Assembly: GCA_030530875.1 (NCBI GenBank)
Contig: JAUMUD010000007.1
Location: 1 to 48,909, forward strand
DNA from: Corynebacterium sp.
GTDB lineage: Bacteria > Actinomycetota > Actinomycetes > Mycobacteriales > Mycobacteriaceae
Direction: 5' to 3'
DNA: 48,909 nucleotides
Shown here piece after piece: positions 17,871 to 26,069 of this stretch; within the stretch, counting starts at the first letter, position 1, and the number at the start of each line of letters is the position of its first letter. The notes beneath the pieces are model-generated. The model saw nothing but the letters and a program-made list of their open reading frames with translations. It had not been told where the DNA came from and did not search any database. Position numbers and translations under genes: made by a program.

Positions 17871-19328
17871 TTAGTTACCAGCGAGCTTCTCGCGCAGAGC
17901 AGCAAGCTGCTCGTCGGAAGCAAGGGAGCCGGTGGACTCAGCTGGAGCAGCAGCCGGAGCAGCTGGCTGCTCAGAGGAGTACTCATCCTTCTCAGCGTTC
18001 TTAGCAGCAGCCTCAGCGGCAGCAGCGTGGTTCTTAGCAACCTGAACGCCGTGAGCCTGGTGGCGACGCTCTGCCTCAGCATAGCGAGCCTCCCACTCAG
18101 CACGCTGGGTCTCGAAGCCTGGGAGCCACTCGTTGGTCTCAGGATCGAAGCCCTCAGGGAAGATGTAGTTACCCTGCTCGTCGTAGGAATCAGCCATACC
18201 GTACTTGGATGGGTCGAATTCCTCGGTGTAATCCTCATCAGCCTGCTTGAGGGAGAGGGAGATACGACGACGCTCGAGATCAATGTCGATGACCTTGACC
18301 ATAACCTCGTCGCCAACCTTGACGACCTGGTCAGGAACCTCAACATGGTGCTCAGCGAGCTCGGAGATGTGAACGAGACCCTCGATACCCTCTTCAACGC
18401 GAACGAAGGCGCCGAATGGAACAAGCTTGGTGACCTTACCTGGGACGATCTGGCCAACAGCGTGGGTACGAGCGAAGACGCGCCATGGATCCTCCATGGT
18501 GGCCTTCAGGGAGAGGGAAACGCGCTCACGGTCGAGATCAACGTCGAGAACCTCAACGGTGACCTCGTCACCAACAGAGACAACCTCGGTTGGGTGATCG
18601 ATGTGCTTCCAAGAAAGCTCAGAAACGTGGACGAGGCCGTCAACACCGCCAAGGTCGACGAATGCGCCGAAGTTGACGATAGAGGAGACGACACCCTTGC
18701 GGACCTGGCCCTTCTGCAGCTGGTGCAGGAACTCGGAGCGAACCTCAGACTGGGTCTGCTCGAGCCAAGCGCGACGGGAAAGAACAACATTATTGCGGTT
18801 CTTGTCGAGCTCAATGATCTTAGCTTCGATCTGCTGACCAATGTATGGGTCGAGATCGCGAACGCGGCGCATTTCAACGAGGGAAGCTGGGAGGAAGCCA
18901 CGGAGGCCGATGTCGAGGATGAGACCACCCTTAACAACCTCAATGACGGTACCCATAACTGGCTCGTCGTTAGCCTGCAGCTGCTCGATCTGGCCCCAAG
19001 CGCGCTCGTACTGTGCACGCTTCTTGGACAGGATCAGGCGGCCTTCCTTGTCCTCCTTGGTGAGGACGAGAGCGTCAATTTCATCGCCGATCTGAACGAC
19101 CTCACCTGGGTCGACATCGTGCTTGATGGAAAGCTCACGGGAAGGGATAACACCTTCGGTCTTGTATCCGATGTCGAGGAGGACCTCATCGTGGTCAACC
19201 TTAACAACGGTACCCTCAACAATGTCACCATCGTTGAAGTACTTGATGGTGGCGTCGACTGCCTTGAGGAATTCGTCGTCAGAGGCAAAGTCGTTAACAG
19301 CTACCTGAGGGGTAGAATTGGTGGGCAT
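17871..19328 (-). CDS. rpsA: 30S ribosomal protein S1
   Basis: 485 residues with four S1 RNA-binding domains (about 34-104, 120-190, 205-275 and 290-362), each with the GxVxxV...GAFVxxGxxGLVHxSEL pattern, best seen in VVSSIVNFGAFVDLGGVDGL and VTKLVPFGAFVRVEEGIEG. This four-domain form is typical of actinobacteria (E. coli S1 has six). S1 sits on the small ribosomal subunit and helps recruit mRNAs. The C-terminal ~110 residues are acidic and Ala-rich, probably disordered. The ATG at 19328 is preceded by GGAGC. Confidence 0.96.
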   Translation of the reverse strand: MPTNSTPQVAVNDFASDDEFLKAVDATIKYFNDGDIVEGTVVKVDHDEVLLDIGYKTEGVIPSRELSIKHDVDPGEVVQIGDEIDALVLTKEDKEGRLILSKKRAQYERAWGQIEQLQANDEPVMGTVIEVVKGGLILDIGLRGFLPASLVEMRRVRDLDPYIGQQIEAKIIELDKNRNNVVLSRRAWLEQTQSEVRSEFLHQLQKGQVRKGVVSSIVNFGAFVDLGGVDGLVHVSELSWKHIDHPTEVVSVGDEVTVEVLDVDLDRERVSLSLKATMEDPWRVFARTHAVGQIVPGKVTKLVPFGAFVRVEEGIEGLVHISELAEHHVEVPDQVVKVGDEVMVKVIDIDLERRRISLSLKQADEDYTEEFDPSKYGMADSYDEQGNYIFPEGFDPETNEWLPGFETQRAEWEARYAEAERRHQAHGVQVAKNHAAAAEAAAKNAEKDEYSSEQPAAPAAAPAESTGSLASDEQLAALREKLAGN

Positions 19329-19491
19329 ATAAAGTGCTCCGAATTGTATAGGAAGATAGTTACGGACATTTTTATCTGCTGCGAGTAAATGGAGGCCTTC
19401 CTATGTCTTACCTTCATTAGCTCAACTACGCAGACACGCTTTCAAAGTTTAACCTATAAAACCCCAGAACGCAAAAGAGAAACCCCTGCTT

Positions 19492-20319
19492 ATGAATAAT
19501 TCTTTAAATCAACCTTCCGCCGCCGAATCCGCCAGTGCCAATCGCCACTGGTGGGATCTCGATGCTGAGCACTACCACGAGGAACATAAACACTACTTGA
19601 CCAGCTTTTATTGGTGTCCAGAGATGCTCCACGAGCAGGATGCACAATTGCTTGGCGATGCTCCCGGTGCGGTCCTTGAGATCGGAGCCGGCTCGGCGCC
19701 GTGCTCGGCCTGGCTTGCACAGAAGCTTGCAGCCAAGGATGCTCCTTCTACACAAGCTGAGGGTGAAAATGACGAAAGTAATGAGAATTTCGTCATTGCC
19801 TTTGACTTGTCCATGAACATGTTGAAGATGGCGCCGGACTCCCCCGCTATTTTGCTTCAGGCTGATGCCCAAAATATGCCTTTTAAGGATGAGTCCTTCG
19901 ATACTATCTTTTCTGTCTTCGGCGCGATTCCCTTTGTGGCTGACTCGGCCGCACTGATGAAGGACGTTGCACGGCTCCTGAAGCCCGGTGGTCGTTTCGT
20001 CTTTAGCGTGACTCATCCTATGCGCTGGATTTTTCCCGATGATCCGACTGAAGCGGGCCTGACGGTTTATACCTCTTATTTTGATCGCACCCCGTATACG
20101 GAACGCGACCCATTTACCGGCGAGTTCACCTATGTGGAACACCATCGCACCATGGGTGACCGTATTAATGAGCTCATCGGTGCGGGCCTAGTCCTTGACC
20201 GCCTAATTGAACCAGAATGGCCTGAGGATCTGAATGAAAATTGGGGTCAGTGGTCGCGCCTCCGCGGGGAGCTTTTCCCTGGTACCGCTATTTTTGTGGC
20301 CCATAAACCTGCAAAATAA
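19492..20319 (+). CDS. SAM-dependent methyltransferase (class I), substrate unknown
   Basis: 275 residues. The SAM-binding motif I is VLEIGAGSAP (61-70), followed by an acidic motif II region (VIAFDLSMNMLKMA), the QADAQNMPF segment that contacts the adenine, and LLKPGGRFVFSVTHPMRW (post-motif III). This is the UbiE/Methyltransf_11 class; the corynebacterial homologue next to rpsA has no assigned substrate that I know. The N-terminal HWWDLDAEHYHEEH block is also typical of this subgroup. TATAAA at 19455-19460 is a possible -10 box, and the ribosome binding site is weak. Confidence 0.88.
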   Translation: MNNSLNQPSAAESASANRHWWDLDAEHYHEEHKHYLTSFYWCPEMLHEQDAQLLGDAPGAVLEIGAGSAPCSAWLAQKLAAKDAPSTQAEGENDESNENFVIAFDLSMNMLKMAPDSPAILLQADAQNMPFKDESFDTIFSVFGAIPFVADSAALMKDVARLLKPGGRFVFSVTHPMRWIFPDDPTEAGLTVYTSYFDRTPYTERDPFTGEFTYVEHHRTMGDRINELIGAGLVLDRLIEPEWPEDLNENWGQWSRLRGELFPGTAIFVAHKPAK

Positions 20320-20337
20320 CGTGCAAAGAACTATGAT

Positions 20338-20679
20338 ATGTCTATGCTTAGTGACGTGACTAAACACCCATTTGCTTCCCGCCTTGTTGCCGGCGCACTG
20401 GTCTGTTCTCTGGCTTTTGGTGCCGTAGCCGCTCCTCATGAGCGAGCCATTGCCGACACCACAACGTCAACGACCACCACGACCGCCACAACCGGTGATT
20501 CCACCGAGTCCACCGACTCTAATTCTGTTTCAGATGGTTCCTCGGACTCAACGACCACCGACACCGCCGCTCAGGACACCTGGACTGGACTCATGTCCAT
20601 TCTGACTTTCTTCCTGGGCATGCTCGCATTCAGCGCTTTTATCCAGCAGGTCCTGATGTTCGGCCAGCCGAATCCATAA
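20338..20679 (+). CDS. Small exported Ser/Thr-rich protein with a C-terminal hydrophobic segment
   Basis: 113 residues. It has an N-terminal hydrophobic signal (about 12-35) with a possible cleavage after AIA or AVAA, then a low-complexity Thr/Ser/Asp linker (about 41-80), then a hydrophobic helix (about 84-107, LMSILTFFLGMLAFSAFIQQ) and a short polar end. It could be a membrane protein with an extracytoplasmic linker. It starts 18 bases after the methyltransferase stop and is likely cotranscribed. No family recognised. The alternative start at the third codon would change little. Confidence 0.7.
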   Translation: MSMLSDVTKHPFASRLVAGALVCSLAFGAVAAPHERAIADTTTSTTTTTATTGDSTESTDSNSVSDGSSDSTTTDTAAQDTWTGLMSILTFFLGMLAFSAFIQQVLMFGQPNP

Positions 20680-20782
20680 ACGGATTCGGCTGCGGGGGCA
20701 ATAAGAACTGTTACGGTTCTGGAAGTGAGTCGTTGTTGCGGTTTGGGCATTAAAAAAGGGGACTTTACGGGATTCCCGCACT

Positions 20783-20812
20783 AAAAAAAGGGGCTGAAAG
20801 CCCCTTTTTTTT
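20783..20812. terminator. Bidirectional terminator between the 20338 gene and polA
   Basis: GGGGCT (20790-20795) and AGCCCC (20799-20804) form the stem; an A7 tract (20783-20789) and a T8 tract (20805-20812) flank it, extending the stem and giving a T-run in both directions. The convergent polA ends inside it at 20811. Confidence 0.9.
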
Positions 20813-23471
20813 AGTGCGCTGCGGACTCCCAGTCCGGACCAACACCAGAAGAAACTTCCAGTGGGACGCGCAGTGTTGCGGCGGCGTCCATTTGGGTACG
20901 GACAATCTCGGTGACCTGCTCTTCTTCGCCTGGGGCGAGTTCCACGATGAGTTCGTCGTGGATTTGGAGAAGGAGGCGGGACTTGCAGCCGGCCTCCTGA
21001 AGGGCACGGTCAACCTTGAGCATGGCCACCTTAATAATATCGGCGGCGGTACCTTGAATTGGGGCATTCAAGGCAGCACGCTCAGCGGCATCCCTGGCCT
21101 GACGGCTAGAGGAATTCAGATCTGGCAGGTAGCGGCGGCGACCGTACAGGGTCGTCGTATAGCCATCTGTGCGGGCTTTATCCACCACAGCATCAAGATA
21201 GTGCTTGACCCCACCAAAGCGCAGGAAGTAGTTATTCATAATTTCCTGGGCCTCTTGCGGACGAATGTCAAGTTGTGCGGCTAGACCATAGGCCGAAAGA
21301 CCATAGACCAGACCATAGGACATGGCCTTGACGCGGCGGCGCAACTCCGGGGTGACCTGATCGGTTGGCACGTCGAAGACGCGGGAGCCGACATAGTTAT
21401 GGAGGTCCTCGCCTCGCTGGTAGGCATCGATGAGGCCTTCATCGCGGGAGGCGTGGGCCATGACGCGCATTTCAATCTGCGAGTAGTCGGCAGTGAGCAA
21501 CTCAGAATAACCAGCCCCAACAACGAAGCAACTGCGGATGGCGCGACCGGCCTCAGTGCGAACGGGAATATTCTGCAGATTTGGCTCGGTCGAGGAGAGT
21601 CGACCAGTAGCAGTCACCGTCTGATTAAAGGTGGTGTGAATGCGACTATCAGACTGGGTGGCACGCACAAGGCCCTCAATAATGCTCTTGAGCTTCTGGT
21701 ATTCGCGGTGTGCCATCAGATGATCGAGGAAAGGATGTGGATGGGCCACAGCCAGTGCCTCGAGTTCCTTGGCAGCAGTGGAATAACCAGTCTTGGTCTT
21801 CTTGGTCTTTGGCAGGTCGAGCTTTTCAAAAAGCACGACTTGGAGCTGCTTTGGACTGGAGAGATTCAGATTTGGATCCCCAACGAGCTCGCGGGCAGCG
21901 CTAAGCTCCTGCTCCACCTTGAGTTCAAACTCCGAGAGCAAGCCCTGAAGCTTCTCCATATCAACAGCAATACCGCGGTCCTCCATACGGGCTAGAAGCG
22001 GCAGCAGCGGAAGCTCCATGCCACGATAAAGATCATAGGAGTCAATTTCTTTAAGGCGCTGGGAGAGCAAAGGCACAAGATCATTGACACAGCGCACATA
22101 GTGACCAATGGCTTGTTTTTCCTCTTCGGAGACTTCGGTCTCGAAGAGGGCTTGTTGCTTTGGTTCCACAAAGGCAGGGATCTCACTGCGAAGATAGCGG
22201 TCCGCAAGAGTTCCAAGGTCATAGTCACGGGAACCTGGATCAAGGAGGTAGGCGGCGAGGAAAACATCCTCGGTAATGGTGCCAATCTCATAGCCACGGC
22301 CCTTGAGGGCATGCCAAGCAGACTTGGCATCGTGGAAATACTTGGGGTGACCGGAGGAAATGAACTTGGCGAAAGCCGCTTCATTTTCTGGGTCGAGATC
22401 ATCAAAACCGGCAAAGAACACTGGGTGATTACCGGAGGCCAAAGCGAAGCAATGGGCATCACCAGCATGAGGAGTTCCCGTACCGTGAATCATCACTGCT
22501 ACTGGCTCATTTTTCACAGCTACCAGCCAGTTATTAAGGGACCCACCGGCAAAGTCGACCTCGATCTGGGTGGCCTCTGGCTCAGGTGCAGCAATGCCAA
22601 AGGCATCGCGGACAGTATTGCGGATGGTATTACCGAAATCAAGCTCGGTCATGACCTCGCTCACGGCATCCTCGTGGTACTCCGGCATGGTCATCTGATC
22701 AAGACCTGGCTCAAAATCAAGGTCCTTGACCATTTCGGTGATTTCACGGTTCAGACGCACCTGATCAATAAGGCCACGGAAATTTGCGCCGGCCTTGGTT
22801 TTAATTTCCTCGGCATGTGAAATCAGCTCCTCGAGGGAACCATAGGTGAGAATCCACTTTTGGGCAGTCTTCTCCCCCACACCTGGCACACCTGGAAGAT
22901 TATCGGAAGGATCACCACGGAGTGCTGCGAAATCAGGATATTGGGTAGGAGTCAGTCCATATTTCTTTACCACCCCAGCTGGGTCAAAAACGCCCAGCTC
23001 GGAGACACCCTTGATGGGATAGAGGACCGTGACGTTGTCGTCGACAAGCTGGAAATAGTCGCGGTCACCGGTGAGGATGCGGGTGGGAATGCCAGCCTTG
23101 GTGGCGGCGACACTGATGGAGGCCAGGACATCGTCGGCCTCGTAGCCCTCGCGGGTGTAGATTGGCACACCGAGTGCGCGGAGGACTTTTTGGATGAGTT
23201 CAACCTGGCCGATGAATTCCTCAGGAACCGGTGGGCGCTGGGCCTTATAGGCTGGGAAAAGATCGGAACGGAAGGTCTTGCCATGCAGGTCGAATGCAAT
23301 ACCAAGATGGGTGGGCTTTTCCTCCATCACCACCTTAGAAAGCATGCGTAAAAAGCCGTAGACCGCATTAGTGTGCTGCCCGGTGGGCGTACTAAAGCGG
23401 TCTGGTCGTACGGCGTAGAAGGCACGAAAGGCCATGGAGTGGCCATCAACGAGAAGAAGTTTGGAACTCAC
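20811..23471 (-). CDS. polA: DNA polymerase I (5'-3' exonuclease and polymerase)
   Basis: 886 residues. It fills gaps and removes RNA primers in replication and repair. The 5'-3' exonuclease occupies about 1-290 (LLVDGHSMAFRAFY, GYEADDVLAS, TGDRDYFQL). The polymerase part has motif A TADYSQIEMRVMAH, motif B KAMSYGLVYGLSAYGLA and motif C QIHDELIVE. The middle domain corresponds to the 3'-5' proofreading fold but lacks its DxE acidic residues, as in mycobacterial Pol I, so proofreading is presumably absent. Motif B has Tyr where E. coli has Phe762, the residue that decides discrimination against dideoxynucleotides. It is transcribed towards the terminator at 20783-20812, and its start lies 14 bases after the pqo stop. 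Confidence 0.97.
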   Translation of the reverse strand: MSSKLLLVDGHSMAFRAFYAVRPDRFSTPTGQHTNAVYGFLRMLSKVVMEEKPTHLGIAFDLHGKTFRSDLFPAYKAQRPPVPEEFIGQVELIQKVLRALGVPIYTREGYEADDVLASISVAATKAGIPTRILTGDRDYFQLVDDNVTVLYPIKGVSELGVFDPAGVVKKYGLTPTQYPDFAALRGDPSDNLPGVPGVGEKTAQKWILTYGSLEELISHAEEIKTKAGANFRGLIDQVRLNREITEMVKDLDFEPGLDQMTMPEYHEDAVSEVMTELDFGNTIRNTVRDAFGIAAPEPEATQIEVDFAGGSLNNWLVAVKNEPVAVMIHGTGTPHAGDAHCFALASGNHPVFFAGFDDLDPENEAAFAKFISSGHPKYFHDAKSAWHALKGRGYEIGTITEDVFLAAYLLDPGSRDYDLGTLADRYLRSEIPAFVEPKQQALFETEVSEEEKQAIGHYVRCVNDLVPLLSQRLKEIDSYDLYRGMELPLLPLLARMEDRGIAVDMEKLQGLLSEFELKVEQELSAARELVGDPNLNLSSPKQLQVVLFEKLDLPKTKKTKTGYSTAAKELEALAVAHPHPFLDHLMAHREYQKLKSIIEGLVRATQSDSRIHTTFNQTVTATGRLSSTEPNLQNIPVRTEAGRAIRSCFVVGAGYSELLTADYSQIEMRVMAHASRDEGLIDAYQRGEDLHNYVGSRVFDVPTDQVTPELRRRVKAMSYGLVYGLSAYGLAAQLDIRPQEAQEIMNNYFLRFGGVKHYLDAVVDKARTDGYTTTLYGRRRYLPDLNSSSRQARDAAERAALNAPIQGTAADIIKVAMLKVDRALQEAGCKSRLLLQIHDELIVELAPGEEEQVTEIVRTQMDAAATLRVPLEVSSGVGPDWESAAH

Positions 23472-23485
23472 TCCACCTATGGTAC

Positions 23486-25222
23486 CTAAATGCGAGGAAT
23501 GTTTCGCAGGTTGGAACGTGCCATATCAATCATGTGGCCAACGCCGCCTTCGAGCACGGTCTTGGTGGCGGCCTTGGAGAAACCAATCATCTGCTTTGCG
23601 GTGATGCTTGGTGGCATGGAGAGCGCATTTGGATCGGTCACCATATCAATAAGCACTGGGCCGTTATAGGCAAAGGCCTCACGCAACTGTGCTTCTGCGG
23701 TGCGTGGATCGGTAATGCGTACATGCTTAATGCCACAGGCAGCAGCAATGGCAGCATAATCCACATGCTCATGGTCGGTCTCATATTCTGGCAGACCCTG
23801 GACGAGCATCTCGAGCTTGACCATACCAAGGGAGGAGTTATTGAAAACGCAAATCTTGATTGGAAGCTCGTGGAGCTTAACGGTAAGGAGCTCACCCATG
23901 AGCATGCCCAGGCCACCATCACCACTGAAGGTCACAACCTGGCGCTTAGGCTGTGCGCATTGGGCGCCGATAGCCATTGGGAGTGCATTGGCCATGGTGC
24001 CGTGGCGGAAGGAACCGAGAAGTTCACGCTTGCCATTTGGGGTGACATAGCGGGCGGACCACACATTGCACATGCCGGTATCAGCAGTGAAGATTGCATC
24101 CTCATCGGCAATCTCATCGATGAGGTTGGCCACGAACTCTGGGTGAATTGGGGTGTGCTTCTCCACATTGGAGGTATAGGCCTCAATGACGTGGTTGAGC
24201 TTCTTATAATGAAGCTTCAGCATCTTATCAAGGAAGCTACGATCCGTCTTCTCCTCAATATGAGGAAGAATATTTTCAATGGTGGCTGCCACATCACCCA
24301 CAACTGGGTAGGTGATCTTGGTGCGGCGACCAATATGGGCACCATTAACATCAACCTGGGCCACATTATTCTTTGGCAGGAAGTCATTATATGGGAAGTC
24401 GGTGCCAAGAAGAATGAGCAGATCCGCCTCATGCATGGCCTCATAGGCTGCGCCATAGCCAAGAAGACCATTCATACCAACCTCAAATGGGTTCTCATAT
24501 TGAATGTACATCTTGCCACCAAGGGCATGGCCAATTGGGCTCTTAATCTTCTCGGCCAGGGCCAGGACCTGCTCGCGGGCATTCTTCACACCAGCACCGC
24601 AGAAAAGCGTCACTGTCTTTGCCTCATTAATAGCGCGGGCAAGGGCTGCGGCTTCCTTTGGGTCTGGGTATACAACTGGACGGCCGGTAGCAATCTTCGA
24701 CTCAGCGAAGCCCTCATCGGCAGCATCCTTCATCGTAATATCACCTGGGATGACCAGGACGGATACACCATTGCCTGCCATGGTGGACTGGATGGCATGG
24801 TGAAGGACGACCTCACCCTGCTCTGGGCTATTGACCATCTCGCAATAACCGGAGCATTCCTCAAAGATCTTCTCTGGGTGGGTCTCCTGGAAGTACATGG
24901 AACCAATCTGGCGGGATGGAATATGACTTGCAATGGCAAGGACCTTGGCGCCATTACGGTTGGCATCATAAAGACCCTGAATCAGGTGCGTATTACCAGG
25001 ACCACAGGATGCTGCACATACGGCAAGCTCACCGGTTGCAAGGGAATCCGCCTCAGCGGCAAAAGCTGCGGCTTCCTCATTACGCACGTGGACCCATTCA
25101 ACACCCTGGGTGCGCACAGCATCCACAATTGGGTTGAGCGAATCGCCCACAACACCATAAATACGCGTGACACCCTGGGCCTTCAACATGGCCACAATCT
25201 GATGGGCAAAGGTCTTTGCCAT
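23486..25222 (-). CDS. pqo: Pyruvate:quinone oxidoreductase (PoxB type)
   Basis: 578 residues from ATG 25222. It oxidatively decarboxylates pyruvate to acetate and CO2 with TPP and FAD, passing electrons to the quinone pool, as a peripheral membrane protein. TPP-enzyme features are the N-terminal catalytic Glu region (WVHVRNEEAAAFAAEA), the pyrimidine domain with AASCGPGNTHLIQGLYD, and the pyrophosphate motif GDGGLGMLMGELLTVKL ending in NN. It matches remembered C. glutamicum Pqo nearly throughout. The start choice: a TTG four codons upstream would lie in the Shine-Dalgarno sequence itself, while GGAGG sits 5 bases before the ATG at 25222. It is upstream of polA on the same strand with only a 14-base gap. 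Confidence 0.95.
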   Translation of the reverse strand: MAKTFAHQIVAMLKAQGVTRIYGVVGDSLNPIVDAVRTQGVEWVHVRNEEAAAFAAEADSLATGELAVCAASCGPGNTHLIQGLYDANRNGAKVLAIASHIPSRQIGSMYFQETHPEKIFEECSGYCEMVNSPEQGEVVLHHAIQSTMAGNGVSVLVIPGDITMKDAADEGFAESKIATGRPVVYPDPKEAAALARAINEAKTVTLFCGAGVKNAREQVLALAEKIKSPIGHALGGKMYIQYENPFEVGMNGLLGYGAAYEAMHEADLLILLGTDFPYNDFLPKNNVAQVDVNGAHIGRRTKITYPVVGDVAATIENILPHIEEKTDRSFLDKMLKLHYKKLNHVIEAYTSNVEKHTPIHPEFVANLIDEIADEDAIFTADTGMCNVWSARYVTPNGKRELLGSFRHGTMANALPMAIGAQCAQPKRQVVTFSGDGGLGMLMGELLTVKLHELPIKICVFNNSSLGMVKLEMLVQGLPEYETDHEHVDYAAIAAACGIKHVRITDPRTAEAQLREAFAYNGPVLIDMVTDPNALSMPPSITAKQMIGFSKAATKTVLEGGVGHMIDMARSNLRNIPRI

Positions 25223-25354
25223 AATAACCTCCAAATAACTTAGGTAATCTTTAGTTCACCTTCGAGTGTACGCGTCACTATCGAGTCATAGGCGGAAAAG
25301 TGTTGCACTGATCACTACCCCGCCCGCAATTCCCTGGATCACAAAGTGCAATTA

Positions 25355-25389
25355 AAAAACAAAAAAGGACGCTCCAATCAGAGCGTCCT
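25355..25389 (-). terminator. Terminator of the tRNA gene
   Basis: AGGACGCTC (25366-25374) and GAGCGTCCT (25381-25389) form a 9-bp perfect stem with a 6-nt loop. On the minus strand it is followed by a T-rich run (25365 down to 25355, interrupted by one G). It begins 5 bases after the tRNA 3' end. Confidence 0.85.
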
Positions 25390-25393
25390 ATCG

Positions 25394-25467
25394 TGCCCCA
25401 GGTGAGACTCGAACTCACACTGGACGGGTTTTGAATCCGTTGCCTCTGCCAATTGGGCTACTGGGGC
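25394..25467 (-). tRNA. tRNA with CAA anticodon (reads Leu UUG) but a short, class I variable loop
   Basis: A 74-base cloverleaf on the minus strand: acceptor GCCCCAG/CTGGGGC with discriminator A, a D-arm with a 3-bp GCC/GGC stem, an anticodon stem-loop ACGGA-TTCAAAA-CCCGT, a 5-base variable region CCAGT, and a T-arm GTGAG-TTCGAGT-CTCAC. CCA is not encoded. The anticodon is CAA, which would mean leucine. Bacterial tRNA-Leu normally has a long class II variable arm, absent here, and the base of the anticodon stem nearest the loop is an A-C mismatch. So charging with Leu is not certain. Automatic tools would probably label it tRNA-Leu(CAA). Confidence 0.85.
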
Positions 25468-26030
25468 GTTGAACAAAGTAGATAATAGCATAAGGCTAAA
25501 TTTGCGCAAAATTTGGGCGCGACAGCCATGCGCCCCCGCGACCAAATGAACCAATAAGCGAGCAAGGTTCGCGCATATTATAATTCGATACTGAATACTA
25601 ATGAATCTCACTACGCAAATAGGTAAAGCATGTTGCACCTGCTCAAGGTATAAAAATTTTTCTGAAAATCGCTTAGATGGGTATATATGCTTTTCACCTA
25701 GAGAACTTTCGCCTCCGAAACTATAGATTCACTGTGACGCACAATATACGCGACTTTACCGCCCGGCATAGCCTTTTGCCGCATTCCTCGGCTACAATAA
25801 GCAGTAGATTCTGCCAATTCCGCTGCATACAGGAGGTCGGCGAATCTATGTTAGCGCAGGCTATCGACTATCTCGGTTTTTTCGCTGTTATTTAACGCCG
25901 TGTGGTGGCCTGCGCTTTTCTATGCCCCAAAGCAGCCAATAAGAATAGGAGCCCAATAGACCGCGACGAGGACGGTGAGTGGAACGGGAGCGTCGATACG
26001 CTAAAAAGGGGGAGGTGAAATTACTACCAA
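25468..26030. other. Gene-poor gap before the ABC transporter operon, with a tiny ORF and a hairpin
   Basis: The 563 bases between the tRNA and the transporter promoter hold no clear gene. A 15-codon ORF at 25848-25895 begins ATG TTA GCG after an AGGAGG located 11 bases upstream. Overlapping it is an inverted repeat of GCGCAGGC (25854-25861) and GCCTGCGC (25908-25915), followed by TTTTC. On the minus strand, 25920-26000 is a 26-codon open stretch with a hydrophobic translation that ends in a stop; it may be the tail of a decayed membrane-protein gene. The first 250 bases show nothing I can interpret. Confidence 0.35.
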
Positions 26031-26061
26031 TTGATAGATATTGTGGGGGATGTGTTATTCT
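26031..26061 (+). promoter_or_regulatory. Candidate promoter of the amino acid ABC operon
   Basis: TTGATA (26031-26036) and TATTCT (26056-26061) are separated by 19 bases. Transcription would start about 26068, at or just before the ATG at 26070, so the lipoprotein mRNA may be leaderless, which is common in corynebacteria. No Shine-Dalgarno sequence is close to that ATG, which supports the idea. Confidence 0.4.
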
Positions 26062-26069
26062 TAACCACC

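Noticed and set aside
25223-25234. TTG start for pqo at 25234
   Set aside because: The TTG is part of the sequence that carries the GGAGG ribosome binding site of the ATG at 25222.
25274-25288. Regulator site in front of pqo (AGTG-x-ACGCGT-CACT-like symmetry)
   Set aside because: The symmetry is short and imperfect and does not match the GlxR consensus; not enough to list.
25848-25895. Amino acid-dependent leader peptide for the ABC operon
   Set aside because: The 15 codons show no run of one amino acid as in classic attenuators; kept only as part of the hairpin observation.
26031-26069. TTG start for the ABC lipoprotein at 26031
   Set aside because: It would place 13 extra residues ahead of a normal lipoprotein signal and coincides with the probable -35 box.
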